Positions 1 through 9,255 are shown, counted from the first letter of the stretch. The stretch: 64,000 bases of DNA from Bradyrhizobium sp. dw_78 (GCF_018449525.1 NZ_JAAVUS010000003.1:1-64000); one strand, 5' to 3'. Numbers and translations: made by a program. Notes: generated from the sequence alone by a model not told the origin.

Positions 1-2
1 TG

Positions 3-1502
3 GTGGCGGGCGGCCGCGGCGAGGCGGCTGCCGCGCGCGCCCATGTCGCGGTCGCGCGCCGCCACGCCGCGCAGGATCCGCTGACGCCGCTGTTGGATGC
101 GCAAACCGCGCAACTCGACGGCGACCGCGCCGGCGCGCAGCGCGCCTTCCGCGCCATGGCCGAGCGCGCGGACACCCGGCTGCTGGGCCTGCGCGGCCTG
201 TTCATCGAGGCGCAGCGCGCCGACGATCCGGTTTCCGCGGTGATGATCGCGGAGGAAGCACTGAAATTGTCGCCGTCATCGACCTGGGCTTCGCATGCGG
301 TGCTGGGATTTCGCTGCGCCAAGGGCGACTGGAGCGGCGCGCTGTCGATCCTCGACCATAATCTGGCGTCGGGCCTGATCGACAAACCGGCCTATCGCCG
401 CCAGCGCGGCGTGCTGTTGACCGCGCGGGCGCTGGAACTGGAAACCATTGACCGGGACTTGTCGCGCGACAGCGTGATGGAAGCGATCAAGCTGGCGCCG
501 ACCTTGATTCCGGCCGCCGTGCTCGCCGGCAAATTTGAAAGCGAGGCGCATCAGGTGCGGCGCGCGATGCGGCTGGTGGAGGCGGCTTGGCTGGCGCAGC
601 CGCATCCCGATCTGGCGGACGCCTATGCGCATGTCAGGCTCGGCGATTCGGCGCGGCAGCGGCTGGTGCGGGTCGAGACGCTTGCGGCGAAAACGCCCGG
701 CCATGTCGAAGGCGCGCTGGCGATCGCGCGCGCCGCCATCGATGCCTCGGAATTTGGCCGCGCCCGCGAGGCGCTGGCGCCATTCGTCGCCGCGCCCACG
801 CAGCGGGTGGCGATGCTGATGGCGGAGCTCGAACGCACCGAACATGGCGACTCCGGCCGAGCGCGGGCCTGGACCCAACGCGCGGTCCGCGCGCTGCACG
901 ATCCGGCCTGGACCGCCGACGGCTATGTCTCGGCGTCGTGGCGGCCGGTGTCGCCGGTCTCGGGCCGCCTCGACGCCTTTCAGTGGCAGACCCCGGTCGC
1001 GGCGCTGCCCTCCGGTAAGGGGACCACGATCGAATCCTCGCCGTTCGAGGAAGCCATGCTGGCGCCGCCGGTGCCACGCCGCGACAGGATAGCGAGCGAA
1101 ACTCCGGCCGTTGCGGCCGAGTCGCCTGCTTCCGCGACCGCGCCGGGGGCCATGCAGGACAATGCCCCGTCGCAGCCGGTTCCGGCCGTGGCCGAATCTG
1201 TACCCGCCGCAATCTCTGCGCCCGCCCCGGCCGGATCGTCCCAAATCGCATCGCAAGTCACCTCACAGGCCGCGTCCCAGACCGCCGAAGCGCCGCTGTT
1301 TCGCGCCCGGCGCGACCTCCCGGACCATGAGCTTGCAGCCGCCGCGCCGGCCGGCATTCCACCCATCATCCCGATTGTCCGGGCGCCGGACGATCCCGGC
1401 ATCGACGATGAGGGAATGCGGGACGAATTCGCGGAACAGATGGCCGCCTCGCGCGCCCAGGCCGGCGGCTGGCGCGGATTTTGGTCGCGCTGGGGCGCGT
1501 GA
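3..1502 (+). CDS. hemY: HemY-domain TPR protein, 5'-truncated
   Basis: About 500 residues are visible and the reading frame enters from the left edge, so the N-terminus, which in this family carries two membrane segments, is missing. What remains is a helical tetratricopeptide array (about residues 20-300) rich in Ala and Arg, then a Pro/Ala/Ser-rich tail (about 335-440) and an acidic C-terminal end. The order of helices and the WASHAVLGF and WTADGYVSASW blocks are those of alphaproteobacterial HemY-like inner-membrane proteins, which sit behind hemD-type genes. The role in haem synthesis is inferred from the family name and is poorly defined biochemically. tRNA-Thr follows 68 bases downstream. 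Confidence 0.75.
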   Translation: MAGGRGEAAAARAHVAVARRHAAQDPLTPLLDAQTAQLDGDRAGAQRAFRAMAERADTRLLGLRGLFIEAQRADDPVSAVMIAEEALKLSPSSTWASHAVLGFRCAKGDWSGALSILDHNLASGLIDKPAYRRQRGVLLTARALELETIDRDLSRDSVMEAIKLAPTLIPAAVLAGKFESEAHQVRRAMRLVEAAWLAQPHPDLADAYAHVRLGDSARQRLVRVETLAAKTPGHVEGALAIARAAIDASEFGRAREALAPFVAAPTQRVAMLMAELERTEHGDSGRARAWTQRAVRALHDPAWTADGYVSASWRPVSPVSGRLDAFQWQTPVAALPSGKGTTIESSPFEEAMLAPPVPRRDRIASETPAVAAESPASATAPGAMQDNAPSQPVPAVAESVPAAISAPAPAGSSQIASQVTSQAASQTAEAPLFRARRDLPDHELAAAAPAGIPPIIPIVRAPDDPGIDDEGMRDEFAEQMAASRAQAGGWRGFWSRWGA

Positions 1503-1570
1503 TTTCCGCGTTTTCCTTGCCAATCCGGGCTGCGCCCGATATCAGATGCACGCGTTTTTCCGCGTGGTCC

Positions 1571-1646
1571 GCCGCAATAGCTCAGTTGGTAGAGCACGTC
1601 ATTCGTAATGACGGGGTCGGGGGTTCGAATCCCTCTTGCGGCACCA
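1571..1646 (+). tRNA. tRNA-Thr (CGT anticodon)
   Basis: A 76-nt cloverleaf can be folded by eye. The acceptor GCCGCAA pairs with TTGCGGC. The D-arm contains AGCTCAGTTGGTAGAGC. The anticodon arm CGTCA/TGACG encloses the loop TTCGTAA, giving anticodon CGT, which reads ACG. The T-loop is GTTCGAATC, and CCA is encoded. The gene lies between hemY and a convergent deacetylase gene. Confidence 0.96.
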
Positions 1647-1667
1647 GCCTTCAGATGATCCGCACCC

Positions 1668-2717
1668 TTACTGCGCGATGGTCTGCACCACGCTGGCGAC
1701 CGGACGCGCGGCGGAAGCCGGAACCTTGCCGTCCTGACGCACCATGTCGTCATATTCCACCAGCGTCTGCAACGGCGCCTTGGCCTTCATCTGCACGACC
1801 TTGTAGCCGCCGGCCTTCAGCCGGCGCAGCAATTCCGGCAGCGCCTCGGCGGTGTGCTTCTGGAAATCGTGCATCAGGATGATGCCCTTGCCCTGTTTGT
1901 CGAGCTTGGTCATGACCGTCTGCACGATCTTGTCGGGCGTGCTGGTCTTCCTGAAGTCGAACGAATCGAGGTCGCAGGAGAAGATCGCGACATTGCGCTG
2001 GCCGAGATAGGCCACCGCCTGCGGATTATGCTGCAACTCCGGGAAACGGAAGAACGGCGCCGGCGCGGTGCCGAGCGCGAGCTTCACCGCGCTCATGCCC
2101 TTTTCGATTTCGTCCCTGGCCTCCTGCTCCGTCATCTTCTTGCTGTTGAGATTGGCGTGCGACCAGGTGTGCGTGCCGACGGTGTGGCCGGCGGCCAGAA
2201 CCTGCCGGAGAATCTCGGGATGATAGGTGGCATGCTTGCCGATCGAGAAAAACACCGCCTTGGTGCATTGATCGGCGAGCGCCTTGAGCACGGCCGGCGT
2301 GGTGCCCGGCCACGGGCCGTCGTCGAAGGTCAGCACGACTTCCTTGTCGATCAGGAAGTCGAACTGCTTGAAATGCTCGAAGCCGAAGCCGGGCCCGCCG
2401 GTGGTGTCGATTTCCACCACGCGGCTGACGCCGAGCGCGTCCGAATTGGCGCAAGGCGCAGCCGGCTGTGCAGCGGCGACAGCAGCGGGCGCCAAGGGCG
2501 GTGTCGGCTTGCCCGGAATGGCGGCGGTAACATCGACCGTGTCCGTAGCAGCGGCCCTGGCGGCGGCGTCGGGCGAAAGCCGGTTGGCCGGCGCGGCGGG
2601 CATGGTCGCGGGCGCGGCGGCCATTTCGGCGCGGGGCGAGTATGTCCAGTACCAGACGGCGACGATCAGCGCCGCCGAAACAACACTCGCCAACATCAAG
2701 CCCAGCGCGTTACGCAT
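1668..2717 (-). CDS. Membrane-anchored polysaccharide deacetylase (NodB domain, CE4)
   Basis: The protein has 349 residues. Residues 5-24 form an uncleaved-looking signal anchor, followed by a Pro/Ala linker to about 95, so the enzyme domain should face the periplasm. The NodB fold carries the metal and catalytic motifs TFDDGP (130-135) and HTWSH (183-187). Family members remove N-acetyl groups from peptidoglycan, chitin oligomers or other sugars with a divalent metal. The substrate cannot be told from sequence. The gene is convergent with tRNA-Thr and stands alone. Confidence 0.85.
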   Translation of the reverse strand: MRNALGLMLASVVSAALIVAVWYWTYSPRAEMAAAPATMPAAPANRLSPDAAARAAATDTVDVTAAIPGKPTPPLAPAAVAAAQPAAPCANSDALGVSRVVEIDTTGGPGFGFEHFKQFDFLIDKEVVLTFDDGPWPGTTPAVLKALADQCTKAVFFSIGKHATYHPEILRQVLAAGHTVGTHTWSHANLNSKKMTEQEARDEIEKGMSAVKLALGTAPAPFFRFPELQHNPQAVAYLGQRNVAIFSCDLDSFDFRKTSTPDKIVQTVMTKLDKQGKGIILMHDFQKHTAEALPELLRRLKAGGYKVVQMKAKAPLQTLVEYDDMVRQDGKVPASAARPVASVVQTIAQ

Positions 2718-3004
2718 GTTTACTCGTCCCCATCACTCAAAATGACTGCCGGAACCTGGGAGCCGCGGTTTTCCGGGATTCGAGCTGTCGTTCAATGAAC
2801 GACCCGCCTGCGGTTCCCCCGCCGCGTCCGTCTCTCGCGTCGCTGTCATTAATGAGAAATAGACGTTAACGTCGTGCCAACGTGGCTCCGGTCGAGCGGT
2901 TAATTTTGACGGTGGCCGATCCGGAGTGTGAGGGCGCGCGTTGACAGATTTGCCGTGCCGGAATTTTGATCGCGGCTGAAGGATACGCGGAAGGATAGGA
3001 TGCG

Positions 3005-3229
3005 ATGGCCAGATTTCTTTTGTTCGTCCCGCTTGTTCCGCTGGTGCTTTGCGCCACTGCGGCCTTCGCGCAGCAGCAGCGTGAGCACGATGCCTGTACC
3101 CGCGACGTGGTCCGTCATTGCCGGGCGGTGATGAATGACGGCGATTCGGCGGTGCTGGCGTGCCTGAAGGAACACCGCGACCGGATCAGCAAGGGTTGCG
3201 ACAAGATTCTGACCGACCACGGCCAATAA
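3005..3229 (+). CDS. Small secreted cysteine-rich-repeat protein
   Basis: This 74-residue protein has a clear signal peptide ending near AFAQQ (residue 22-23). Four cysteines follow in the mature part (DACTRDVVRHC, VLACL, KGCDK). The spacing matches the short cysteine-rich repeat proteins common in Bradyrhizobium, which probably form two disulfides in the periplasm. No enzymatic motif is visible and the function is unknown. The gene stands alone between the deacetylase and the P450. Confidence 0.7.
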   Translation: MARFLLFVPLVPLVLCATAAFAQQQREHDACTRDVVRHCRAVMNDGDSAVLACLKEHRDRISKGCDKILTDHGQ

Positions 3230-3406
3230 TTTGCCGTCGTGATGCCGGCAGGGGTGTGAACACCGCCGGTTAACCCGTCATATCCCGTTGTGTTTCGCTT
3301 GCTATCGCAGATGCTCGATGATCCGCGAGGCTCGCGCACCAGCAGCAAGGATTGCGGCCGCCGGGCCGGCTGACTAGCTGTTGTGGATCTTGTTGGGAGG
3401 CTTCCT

Positions 3407-4810
3407 GTGAGCATGGCCGAAGCCCGTCACCCGGACGGAGATGGCGTCACGGCCACGCGCCGGCCGCTGATCCCGCCGAGTCCGCCGCGCGCGCCCGAAA
3501 TCATGACGGCGCGCCGCCGGATGAGGGTGCTTCGCAAAAGCGTGTTGGAGACCTGGGCCCAGCGTGCCTATGAAGACGATGTCATCCAGGGCAGCTTTTT
3601 CGGACGCAACAGCTTCATCATCAATGCGCCGGATGCGATCCGGCATGTGCTGGTCGACAATTACGAGAATTATACCAGAACGCCGGCGGGCATCCGGGTA
3701 TTGCGCCCGATCCTCGGCGAAGGCCTGCTGATCGCCGAGGGGCGCAGCTGGAAACATCAGCGGCGAACGCTGGCGCCGGCCTTTACGCCGCGCGCGGTGG
3801 CGACGCTGGTGCCGCACATGATCGCAGGCATCGACGGCGCCGTTGCCAATCTCCAGGCGTGCAGCGGCGCGCCGGTCGATCTGCGCGAAGCGATGCAGCG
3901 GATGACGCTCGAGATCGCCGGGCGCACCATGTTCTCGCTCGGCATGGATCGTCACGGGCCGGCGCTGCGCGGCTTCGTGATGGAATATGCCGAGCGGCTG
4001 GCGCGGCCGCATTTTCTCGATCTCGCATTGCCGCTGGGCTGGCCAAGCCCGAAGGATTTCGCCCGCGCGCGTTTCCGCCGGCGCTGGACCCGGTTCATCG
4101 CTATGCTGATGGCGGAACGCCGCGCCGCCGGCCAGAACGACGGCTCTCCGCCGCGCGATCTGTTCGACCTGATGGAGGACGCGCGCGATCCCGAGACCGG
4201 CCAGTCCTTCACCGACGAACAGCTCGGCGATCAGGTCGCGACCATGATCCTCGCCGGTCACGAAACTACTGCGAACGCGCTGTTCTGGTCGTTGTATCTG
4301 CTGTCGCTCGATCCGGCCGCGCAGGACCAATTGGCCGATGAGGTCAAGCGCGCCGCCGCGGATGGCGCGCTCGACATCGAGCGGCTGAAATTCACCCGCG
4401 CCGTGATCGATGAGGCGATGCGGCTTTATCCGCCGGTATTTCTGATCGCGCGCGCGGCCGCGGCGCCGGATACGGTTGCCGGGCTTTCGATCCGGAAAAA
4501 GGACATCATCCTGATCGCGCCCTGGCTGTTGCATCGCCATGAAAAGCTCTGGCGCGATCCGGACGCGTTCATTCCGTCGCGCTTTGTGCCGCCGTCGCCG
4601 CAGCCGGACCGCTTTGCCTATCTGCCGTTCGGCGTCGGGGCGCGGGTCTGCATCGGCGCGCATTTTGCACTGGTCGAGGCGACGCTGGCGCTTGCCGGGC
4701 TGATCGGCGCCTTCCGCGTCGAGCTGCTTGACAAGGATCCGGTCGTGCCGGTCGGTGTGGTCACGACGCAGCCCGACCGTTCGCCGATGTTCGCCATCTC
4801 GCCGCGTTGA
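3407..4810 (+). CDS. Cytochrome P450
   Basis: This is a haem-thiolate monooxygenase of about 465 residues. The I-helix oxygen-binding motif AGHETTAN, the K-helix ExxR (DEAMRLYPP) and the haem loop FGVGARVCIGAHFA with its Cys ligand are all intact. The GTG at 3407 has a GGAGG six bases upstream. The frame also opens at GTG 3383 and has an ATG at 3413, so the first ten residues are uncertain. There is no transmembrane segment, as expected for a soluble bacterial P450. The PPVFLIAR region resembles CYP102/CYP4-like fatty-acid or terpene P450s, but no substrate can be named. Its stop lies 41 bases before the cyclase start, which suggests co-transcription. Confidence 0.9.
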   Translation: MSMAEARHPDGDGVTATRRPLIPPSPPRAPEIMTARRRMRVLRKSVLETWAQRAYEDDVIQGSFFGRNSFIINAPDAIRHVLVDNYENYTRTPAGIRVLRPILGEGLLIAEGRSWKHQRRTLAPAFTPRAVATLVPHMIAGIDGAVANLQACSGAPVDLREAMQRMTLEIAGRTMFSLGMDRHGPALRGFVMEYAERLARPHFLDLALPLGWPSPKDFARARFRRRWTRFIAMLMAERRAAGQNDGSPPRDLFDLMEDARDPETGQSFTDEQLGDQVATMILAGHETTANALFWSLYLLSLDPAAQDQLADEVKRAAADGALDIERLKFTRAVIDEAMRLYPPVFLIARAAAAPDTVAGLSIRKKDIILIAPWLLHRHEKLWRDPDAFIPSRFVPPSPQPDRFAYLPFGVGARVCIGAHFALVEATLALAGLIGAFRVELLDKDPVVPVGVVTTQPDRSPMFAISPR

Positions 4811-4851
4811 CAGGTTTTCGGCCGACAGGATTTTCGCATGAGCCATTTCAC

Positions 4852-6261
4852 ATGAGCAATATTCAAGCCCAGATTTCGGCGCTGAAGCAGGCTGCCGATC
4901 CGGCGGTCGCCGACGCGATCGCGCGGCTGATCGAAACCGGCGTGGACCACGAGCTCAATCGCGTCAACCTGCTGGATTTTTCGGCACGGACCGGGCTCGA
5001 CGAAGAGCGAGTGATCGCGGGATTCCTCCATGCCTCCCGGCTCGGGCTGTTCGACCTGACCTGGAACGTGCTCTGTCCCGGCTGCGGCGGCGTGCTCGAC
5101 GCCCACAGCACGCTGAAGAATTTGCGTCACGACGATTATCATTGCGGGCTGTGCGCCTGCGGCTACGAAGCTTCCGTCGACGAGCAGGTCGAGGTCGCCT
5201 TCACCGTCAGTCCGCTGGTGCGGCGGATCGCGGCGCACGATCCCAACACGCTGCCGATCTGGGATTATTTCAAGCAGGTGTTCTGGAGCTCCGGCGTCGA
5301 TTTCGACGAGGAATCGATGGCCTCGCTGTCCAACGACGTCGTCCTCAAGGCGCTCGAATTGCCGGCCGGCCGGAAGACGGAATTGTCGCTGCAATTGCCG
5401 CCGCAATTCATCATCGTGTTCGAGCCGGTGACCCACAGCGCCCGCTTCATCGATGTCCAGGGCGAGCCGACCAGCGAGCTTCAGCATCTGTCGCTGGTCT
5501 ACAACAGGACGCACGGGCCGGTCGAAACCACGGTCCTGCGCCCCGGTCCGCTATCGCTGTCGCTCGACAACCAGGCCGCGGTGCGGGTGTTGCCGTCGGT
5601 CTTCATCGCGGCCGATGCGCTTCACCATCTGATCGGCAGGCGCAAGCCGTTCGTCACCGCCAAGCGGATGCTGACCAACCAGACCTTCCGCGACGTCTAC
5701 AAGGCGGACAATCTCGATATCGATCAGCGCCTCAAGATCACCTCGCTGACGTTTCTGTTCACCGACCTCAAGGGCTCGACCGCGTTGTATGAACGCGTCG
5801 GCGATCTCGCGGCGTTCGATTTGGTGCGCGCGCATTTCCACGCGCTGCTGGAGATCATCGCGTCGGAAAAAGGCGCGGTGGTGAAAACGATCGGCGACGC
5901 CGTGATGGCGACTTTCATCAGGCCCGAACATGCGCTGGCCGCCGCGTTGCGGATGCGTTCGGCGATGGACAAGCTCAATGCCGCGCGCGGCACCAAGGAC
6001 CTCGTGGTCAAGATCGGCATCCATGAAGGATCCTGTCTCGCGGTGATGCTGAACGAGCGGCAGGATTATTTCGGCCAGACCGTCAATATCGCGGCAAGAG
6101 TCCAGGGCCTGTCGACCTCGCAGGCGATTCACATCACCGGGCCGGTGATCGACGCGCCGGCGGTATCCGCCATGCTGGACAGGGAAGAGCTCAAGCCAAT
6201 CCAGAAGCAGGCCGCGTTGCGGGGCATTGCCGACAAGATCGTCGTATATGAAATACCTTGA
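4852..6261 (+). CDS. Class III adenylate/guanylate cyclase with N-terminal zinc-ribbon-like region
   Basis: The ATG at 4852 gives 469 residues. The frame also opens at a TTG at 4807, overlapping the P450 stop. The N-terminal half has two CxxC pairs (CPGCGG and CGLCACG), typical of a DUF5939-type module. The C-terminal cyclase domain (about 290-455) has FTDLKGST with its metal Asp, KTIGDAVMA with metal and substrate residues, and DYFGQTVNIAARV with the transition-state Asn and Arg. All key residues appear present, so it should make cAMP or cGMP. The protein is soluble; ligand sensing by the N-terminal module is inferred. Confidence 0.88.
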   Translation: MSNIQAQISALKQAADPAVADAIARLIETGVDHELNRVNLLDFSARTGLDEERVIAGFLHASRLGLFDLTWNVLCPGCGGVLDAHSTLKNLRHDDYHCGLCACGYEASVDEQVEVAFTVSPLVRRIAAHDPNTLPIWDYFKQVFWSSGVDFDEESMASLSNDVVLKALELPAGRKTELSLQLPPQFIIVFEPVTHSARFIDVQGEPTSELQHLSLVYNRTHGPVETTVLRPGPLSLSLDNQAAVRVLPSVFIAADALHHLIGRRKPFVTAKRMLTNQTFRDVYKADNLDIDQRLKITSLTFLFTDLKGSTALYERVGDLAAFDLVRAHFHALLEIIASEKGAVVKTIGDAVMATFIRPEHALAAALRMRSAMDKLNAARGTKDLVVKIGIHEGSCLAVMLNERQDYFGQTVNIAARVQGLSTSQAIHITGPVIDAPAVSAMLDREELKPIQKQAALRGIADKIVVYEIP

Positions 6262-6440
6262 GAAACGGCTGCCCACCACCGTAAACGAGGCTGGCCCGTG
6301 GGGTTCCGCGCCGGAGATTGCCGAAACGTAATGCAATCCACGGAGTGGACCCGGATTGCGGCGGCCGATTTTCCGACCCATATGTTGGCTACCGCGCGGG
6401 TGCGGCGGAAAGTTATCTTTGTGCATTTCGGTAGAGAGTG

Positions 6441-6944
6441 ATGCTGGACGGGTTACGCCAATTCATTGCCGACGTTGTTTCTCCCCAGGCGCATCAAGGG
6501 CGGAATTTCGACGACACCGGGTATCGCCTGGCGGCGACGGCGCTGCTGATTCACGTCATTTCGCTCGACGGCGAGCCGTCCGAAATCGAGAAGCGCAAGC
6601 TCCACGGCCTGCTCGAATCCCATTTCGGACTGAATCCGGGGACGGCGGATCAACTGATCGCTTCGGCCACGCTGGTCGAGGGCGAGGCGGTCGATCTTTA
6701 TCATTTCACCAGCGTCATCGTGCGCTCGGTGGACGAAGCGGGCCGGCGTCGCATCGTCGAAATGATGTGGGAGCTGGTCTATGCCGACGGCCAGGTCAGC
6801 GAGTTCGAGGATAACGTCCTGTGGCGCGCCTCCGATCTGCTGGGCGTGTCGGCGCGCGACCGGATCGACCTTAAACATCACGTCGCCGAAGGGCGCTCGA
6901 TCCCGGTCAAGGGCGGCCCGGATATTGCGGACGTCGCGACCTAA
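6441..6944 (+). CDS. TerB-family protein (tellurite-resistance TerB fold)
   Basis: The protein has 167 residues from the ATG at 6441; a GTG directly before it is less likely. The helical fold carries the TerB-like acidic repeats SLDGEPSEIEK and YADGQVSEFED, which are metal-binding-like loops placed symmetrically in the two halves. Stand-alone TerB proteins are widespread in rhizobia and need not confer tellurite resistance. No other ter gene is nearby, so the name describes the fold only. Confidence 0.8.
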   Translation: MLDGLRQFIADVVSPQAHQGRNFDDTGYRLAATALLIHVISLDGEPSEIEKRKLHGLLESHFGLNPGTADQLIASATLVEGEAVDLYHFTSVIVRSVDEAGRRRIVEMMWELVYADGQVSEFEDNVLWRASDLLGVSARDRIDLKHHVAEGRSIPVKGGPDIADVAT

Positions 6945-6999
6945 GTTGGGGCGCGGCGACCGCTCGCCGCCGGACATGACCGAATTTTAATCTAACCTA

Positions 7000-7092
7000 A
7001 GCGTTTTCGAGCGAAGCGGATCCCGGTCCGCGGGAAGAAAACACGTCAAAACAAAATGTTAGAGCCTAGGCTCCGATTCGAAAGGCTCTAAC
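7000..7092. repeat. Dispersed intergenic repeat with terminator-like hairpin
   Basis: The 6,945-7,268 gap holds a GCGTTTTCGAGCGAAG block followed by AAGAAAACACGTCAAAAC. I recall this block as a recurring intergenic element in Bradyrhizobium genomes. It ends in a perfect 10-bp inverted repeat (7058-7067 and 7083-7092, GTTAGAGCCT/AGGCTCTAAC, 15-nt loop). The hairpin may end terB transcription. The family assignment is from memory; the hairpin is seen directly. Nothing else was found in the gap. Confidence 0.55.
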
Positions 7093-7268
7093 CGCCGTCG
7101 ATACGGCGATTTACCCTCGCAATTATTGCCGTTCAATTCCGCCCCGGTGTCTTTGTGCCGGCGCCATGACTGCGAGTCTCTTGCAGGCGGCGTGCGTCCC
7201 GCCTAAAGCGTATGCATTGGTTCCGGCGCTCGCCGCGGACTTTGCTAAACGGACCAAGAGCATCGATC

Positions 7269-8051
7269 GTGACCGAAGGAGTGACGCTGATTACCGGTGC
7301 CTCGGCTGGGATAGGCGCCGAGTTTGCCCGTATCTTTGCCTCGAATGGCCATCGCGTGGCGCTGGTGGCGCGGCGCGCGGATATCTTGACCAAGCTTGCA
7401 AATGAGATCGCCGTGGCCGGCCGTGCGGCGCCGATCGTGATTCCCTGCGACCTCGCACAGGCGGATGCCGGCGACAAGATCGCAGCCGCTCTCGATGCCG
7501 CAGGTGTCGATGTCGAATTCTTGGTCAACAATGCCGGCTTTGGCCTGTTCGGCAACGCGATCGAGATGGATCGCACAGAGCAGCTCAACATCATCGCCGT
7601 CAATATTCGCGCGCTGACCGAATTGTCGTTGCGGTTTGCCGACAGCCTGATCCGGCATCGCGGCGGCATTCTCAATGTCAGCTCGATCGCGGGTTTTCTG
7701 CCGGGTCCGGGGATGGCGATCTATTATGCATCCAAAGCCTATGTCCTGTCGTTCACCGAGGCGCTGCGCCAGGAGCTGGCACCCCGCGGCGTGCGCGTGA
7801 CCGTGCTGTGTCCCGGCCCCGTACTCACCGAATTCCAGGAGCGGGCGGGGTTCGATCCCGGATTCGATTCGACCATCCTCAACGTCTCCGCCTCCGAAGT
7901 CGCGCGCCAAGGCTATCGCGGGCTGATGACCAACAAGCGCGCCGTGCTGCCCGGTCTCGGGATCAAGATCATGCCGTTCCTGCTCCGGCTGTTTCCTCGC
8001 GGATTTATCCTGGCCGCGGTCGGTCGTTTTCAGCTCCGGACGCGCGCGTAA
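7269..8051 (+). CDS. Short-chain dehydrogenase/reductase
   Basis: The GTG at 7269 (AAGAG eight bases upstream) gives 260 residues beginning VTEGVTLITGASAGIG. The frame also opens at an ATG at 7212, which has no visible ribosome site. The classical SDR motifs are present: TGASAGIG for NAD(P) binding, NNAG, the catalytic Ser in NVSSIAG, and YYASK with Tyr and Lys. The substrate is unknown. The RR pair after the first strand (ALVARRAD) suggests NADPH. It has no close partner gene. Confidence 0.85.
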   Translation: MTEGVTLITGASAGIGAEFARIFASNGHRVALVARRADILTKLANEIAVAGRAAPIVIPCDLAQADAGDKIAAALDAAGVDVEFLVNNAGFGLFGNAIEMDRTEQLNIIAVNIRALTELSLRFADSLIRHRGGILNVSSIAGFLPGPGMAIYYASKAYVLSFTEALRQELAPRGVRVTVLCPGPVLTEFQERAGFDPGFDSTILNVSASEVARQGYRGLMTNKRAVLPGLGIKIMPFLLRLFPRGFILAAVGRFQLRTRA

Positions 8052-8096
8052 GCGCCGTTTCGGTTCTCCTGGCACCGATGGCGGAACTCGCGCCAT

Positions 8097-8185
8097 TTGT
8101 AGGGTAGGCAAAGCGAAGCGTACCCACCTTCCAGGAAGTGCGGGATAGATGGTGGGCACGGCGCTTGCGCGTCTTTGCCCGCCCT
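8097..8185. repeat. Palindromic dispersed repeat
   Basis: GTAGGGTAGGCAAAGCG at 8097 is answered by CTTTGCCCGCCCTAC ending at 8185. Between them lie CCCACC and GGTGGGCAC, forming a second imperfect pair, so about 30-base arms fold into a long hairpin. I recall very similar GTAGGGTGGGCAAAGCG elements as a common Bradyrhizobium intergenic repeat. It may also act as a terminator for the SDR gene. Confidence 0.6.
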
Positions 8186-8254
8186 ACGCTTCTGGTGTGA
8201 TCGGGGGTTGTCGAGCCGAAATGGGCGTCGTTAACACTCGTAATTCGCGGAGGC

Positions 8255-8330
8255 TGGTGGAGCCAGGCGGGATCGAACCGCCGACCTCATCATTGCGAAC
8301 GATGCGCTCTCCCAGCTGAGCTATGGCCCC
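8255..8330 (-). tRNA. tRNA-Ala (CGC anticodon)
   Basis: Read on the minus strand, this 76-nt gene has acceptor GGGGCCA paired with TGGCTCC, D-arm AGCTCAGCTGGGAGAGC, and an anticodon loop TTCGCAA. The anticodon is CGC, reading GCG. The T-arm is GCGGTTCGATCCCGC, and CCA is encoded. Confidence 0.96.
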
Positions 8331-8518
8331 TCCGCGGCCGCCTCTCATCGAGGGCGGCCTCTGGTCGGCGCATTTACAGTCCGCGCCAAGGACAAGTCAA
8401 GAACGCCGAAATTGCTGCTTTCCCGCGCCTTGGCCCGGAACTTCCCTTGTTTGCCAGGGGGGGAACCGATATCTAGCGGAAAGTCCGATCCGCGACTGAA
8501 ACCGCGAGTAAGCCCTGC

Positions 8519-8809
8519 ATGCGCGCCGTTCTCGACATCGTTCTGATGGTCCTCGATCTCTATGTCTGGCTGCTGATCGCTTCGGCGATCCTGTCCTGGC
8601 TGATCGCTTTCAACGTCGTCAACACGCGCAACCAGTTCGTGGCGGCGGTGGCGGAATTCCTGTACCGCATCACCGAACCGCTGCTGGCGCCGATCCGTTC
8701 GTTCATGCCCAATCTCGGCGGCCTCGATATCTCGCCGATCATCCTGATCCTGATCATCATGTTTATCCAGCGGGTGATCATTTATTACATCTATCCTGCG
8801 GTGTTCTGA
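8519..8809 (+). CDS. YggT-family membrane protein
   Basis: The protein has 96 residues with two hydrophobic segments (about 5-28 and 65-92). Between them is the family signature [24 protein letters not shown]. YggT proteins sit in the inner membrane and are linked to osmotic shock and to division-site placement in some bacteria. The next gene is a DUF167 protein, an old conserved neighbour pairing. Confidence 0.9.
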   Translation: MRAVLDIVLMVLDLYVWLLIASAILSWLIAFNVVNTRNQFVAAVAEFLYRITEPLLAPIRSFMPNLGGLDISPIILILIIMFIQRVIIYYIYPAVF

Positions 8810-8915
8810 CCGCGCTCCGAGCGGTTTCGGGCGAATAAGGCTCGTGAGCTTGCGGACGCCTGACGGACCCTTGGTGGATCCTTGACGATGGATACCCGGC
8901 GATGGACCCTTGGTA

Positions 8916-9254
8916 ATGGACCCTTGGCGTTACTCGGCCCAAGGTATCAGCGTGGCGCTGCGGGTGACGCCGCGCGGCGGCCGCGACGGTATCGACGGCA
9001 TTGAAACCCTCGCCGACGGCCGAAGCGTGGTCAAGATACGTGTCCGCGCCATCGCCGACGGCGGTGAGGCCAACCGGGCGGTGACGGAGTTGCTGGCCAA
9101 GGCGCTCGGCGTGCCCAAGGCCCATGTGCGGCTGCTGTCCGGTGCGACCTCGCGGCTCAAGCAGGTCGCCGTTGACGGCGATCCCGCCAGGCTCGGCGAG
9201 GCGTTGCGAAACATAACAGCCACGGCGTTGACCGGTAAAAAAGCAAAGGATTGA
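8916..9254 (+). CDS. DUF167 (YggU-type) protein
   Basis: The ATG at 8916 gives 112 residues. The core [13 protein letters not shown], the block [17 protein letters not shown] and the later [12 protein letters not shown] are the DUF167 signature. Structures of this family show a small alpha/beta fold with no known activity. Its stop is one base before the folD start, so the YggT, DUF167 and folD genes are probably one transcript. The decamer GGACCCTTGG occurs three times at 8865, 8904 and 8918, across this start. Confidence 0.88.
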   Translation: MDPWRYSAQGISVALRVTPRGGRDGIDGIETLADGRSVVKIRVRAIADGGEANRAVTELLAKALGVPKAHVRLLSGATSRLKQVAVDGDPARLGEALRNITATALTGKKAKD

Positions 9255-9255
9255 G

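Noticed and set aside
276..1256. 326-residue minus-strand frame opposite hemY
   Set aside because: Arg/Gly-rich shadow of a GC-rich gene on the other strand, with no domain. Many similar long antisense frames (3374-4846, 14074-15279, 19231-20472, 56605-57483) were dropped for the same reason.
6441..6944. Tellurite-resistance operon
   Set aside because: Only a lone TerB-fold gene exists, and no terC, terD or terA is nearby.
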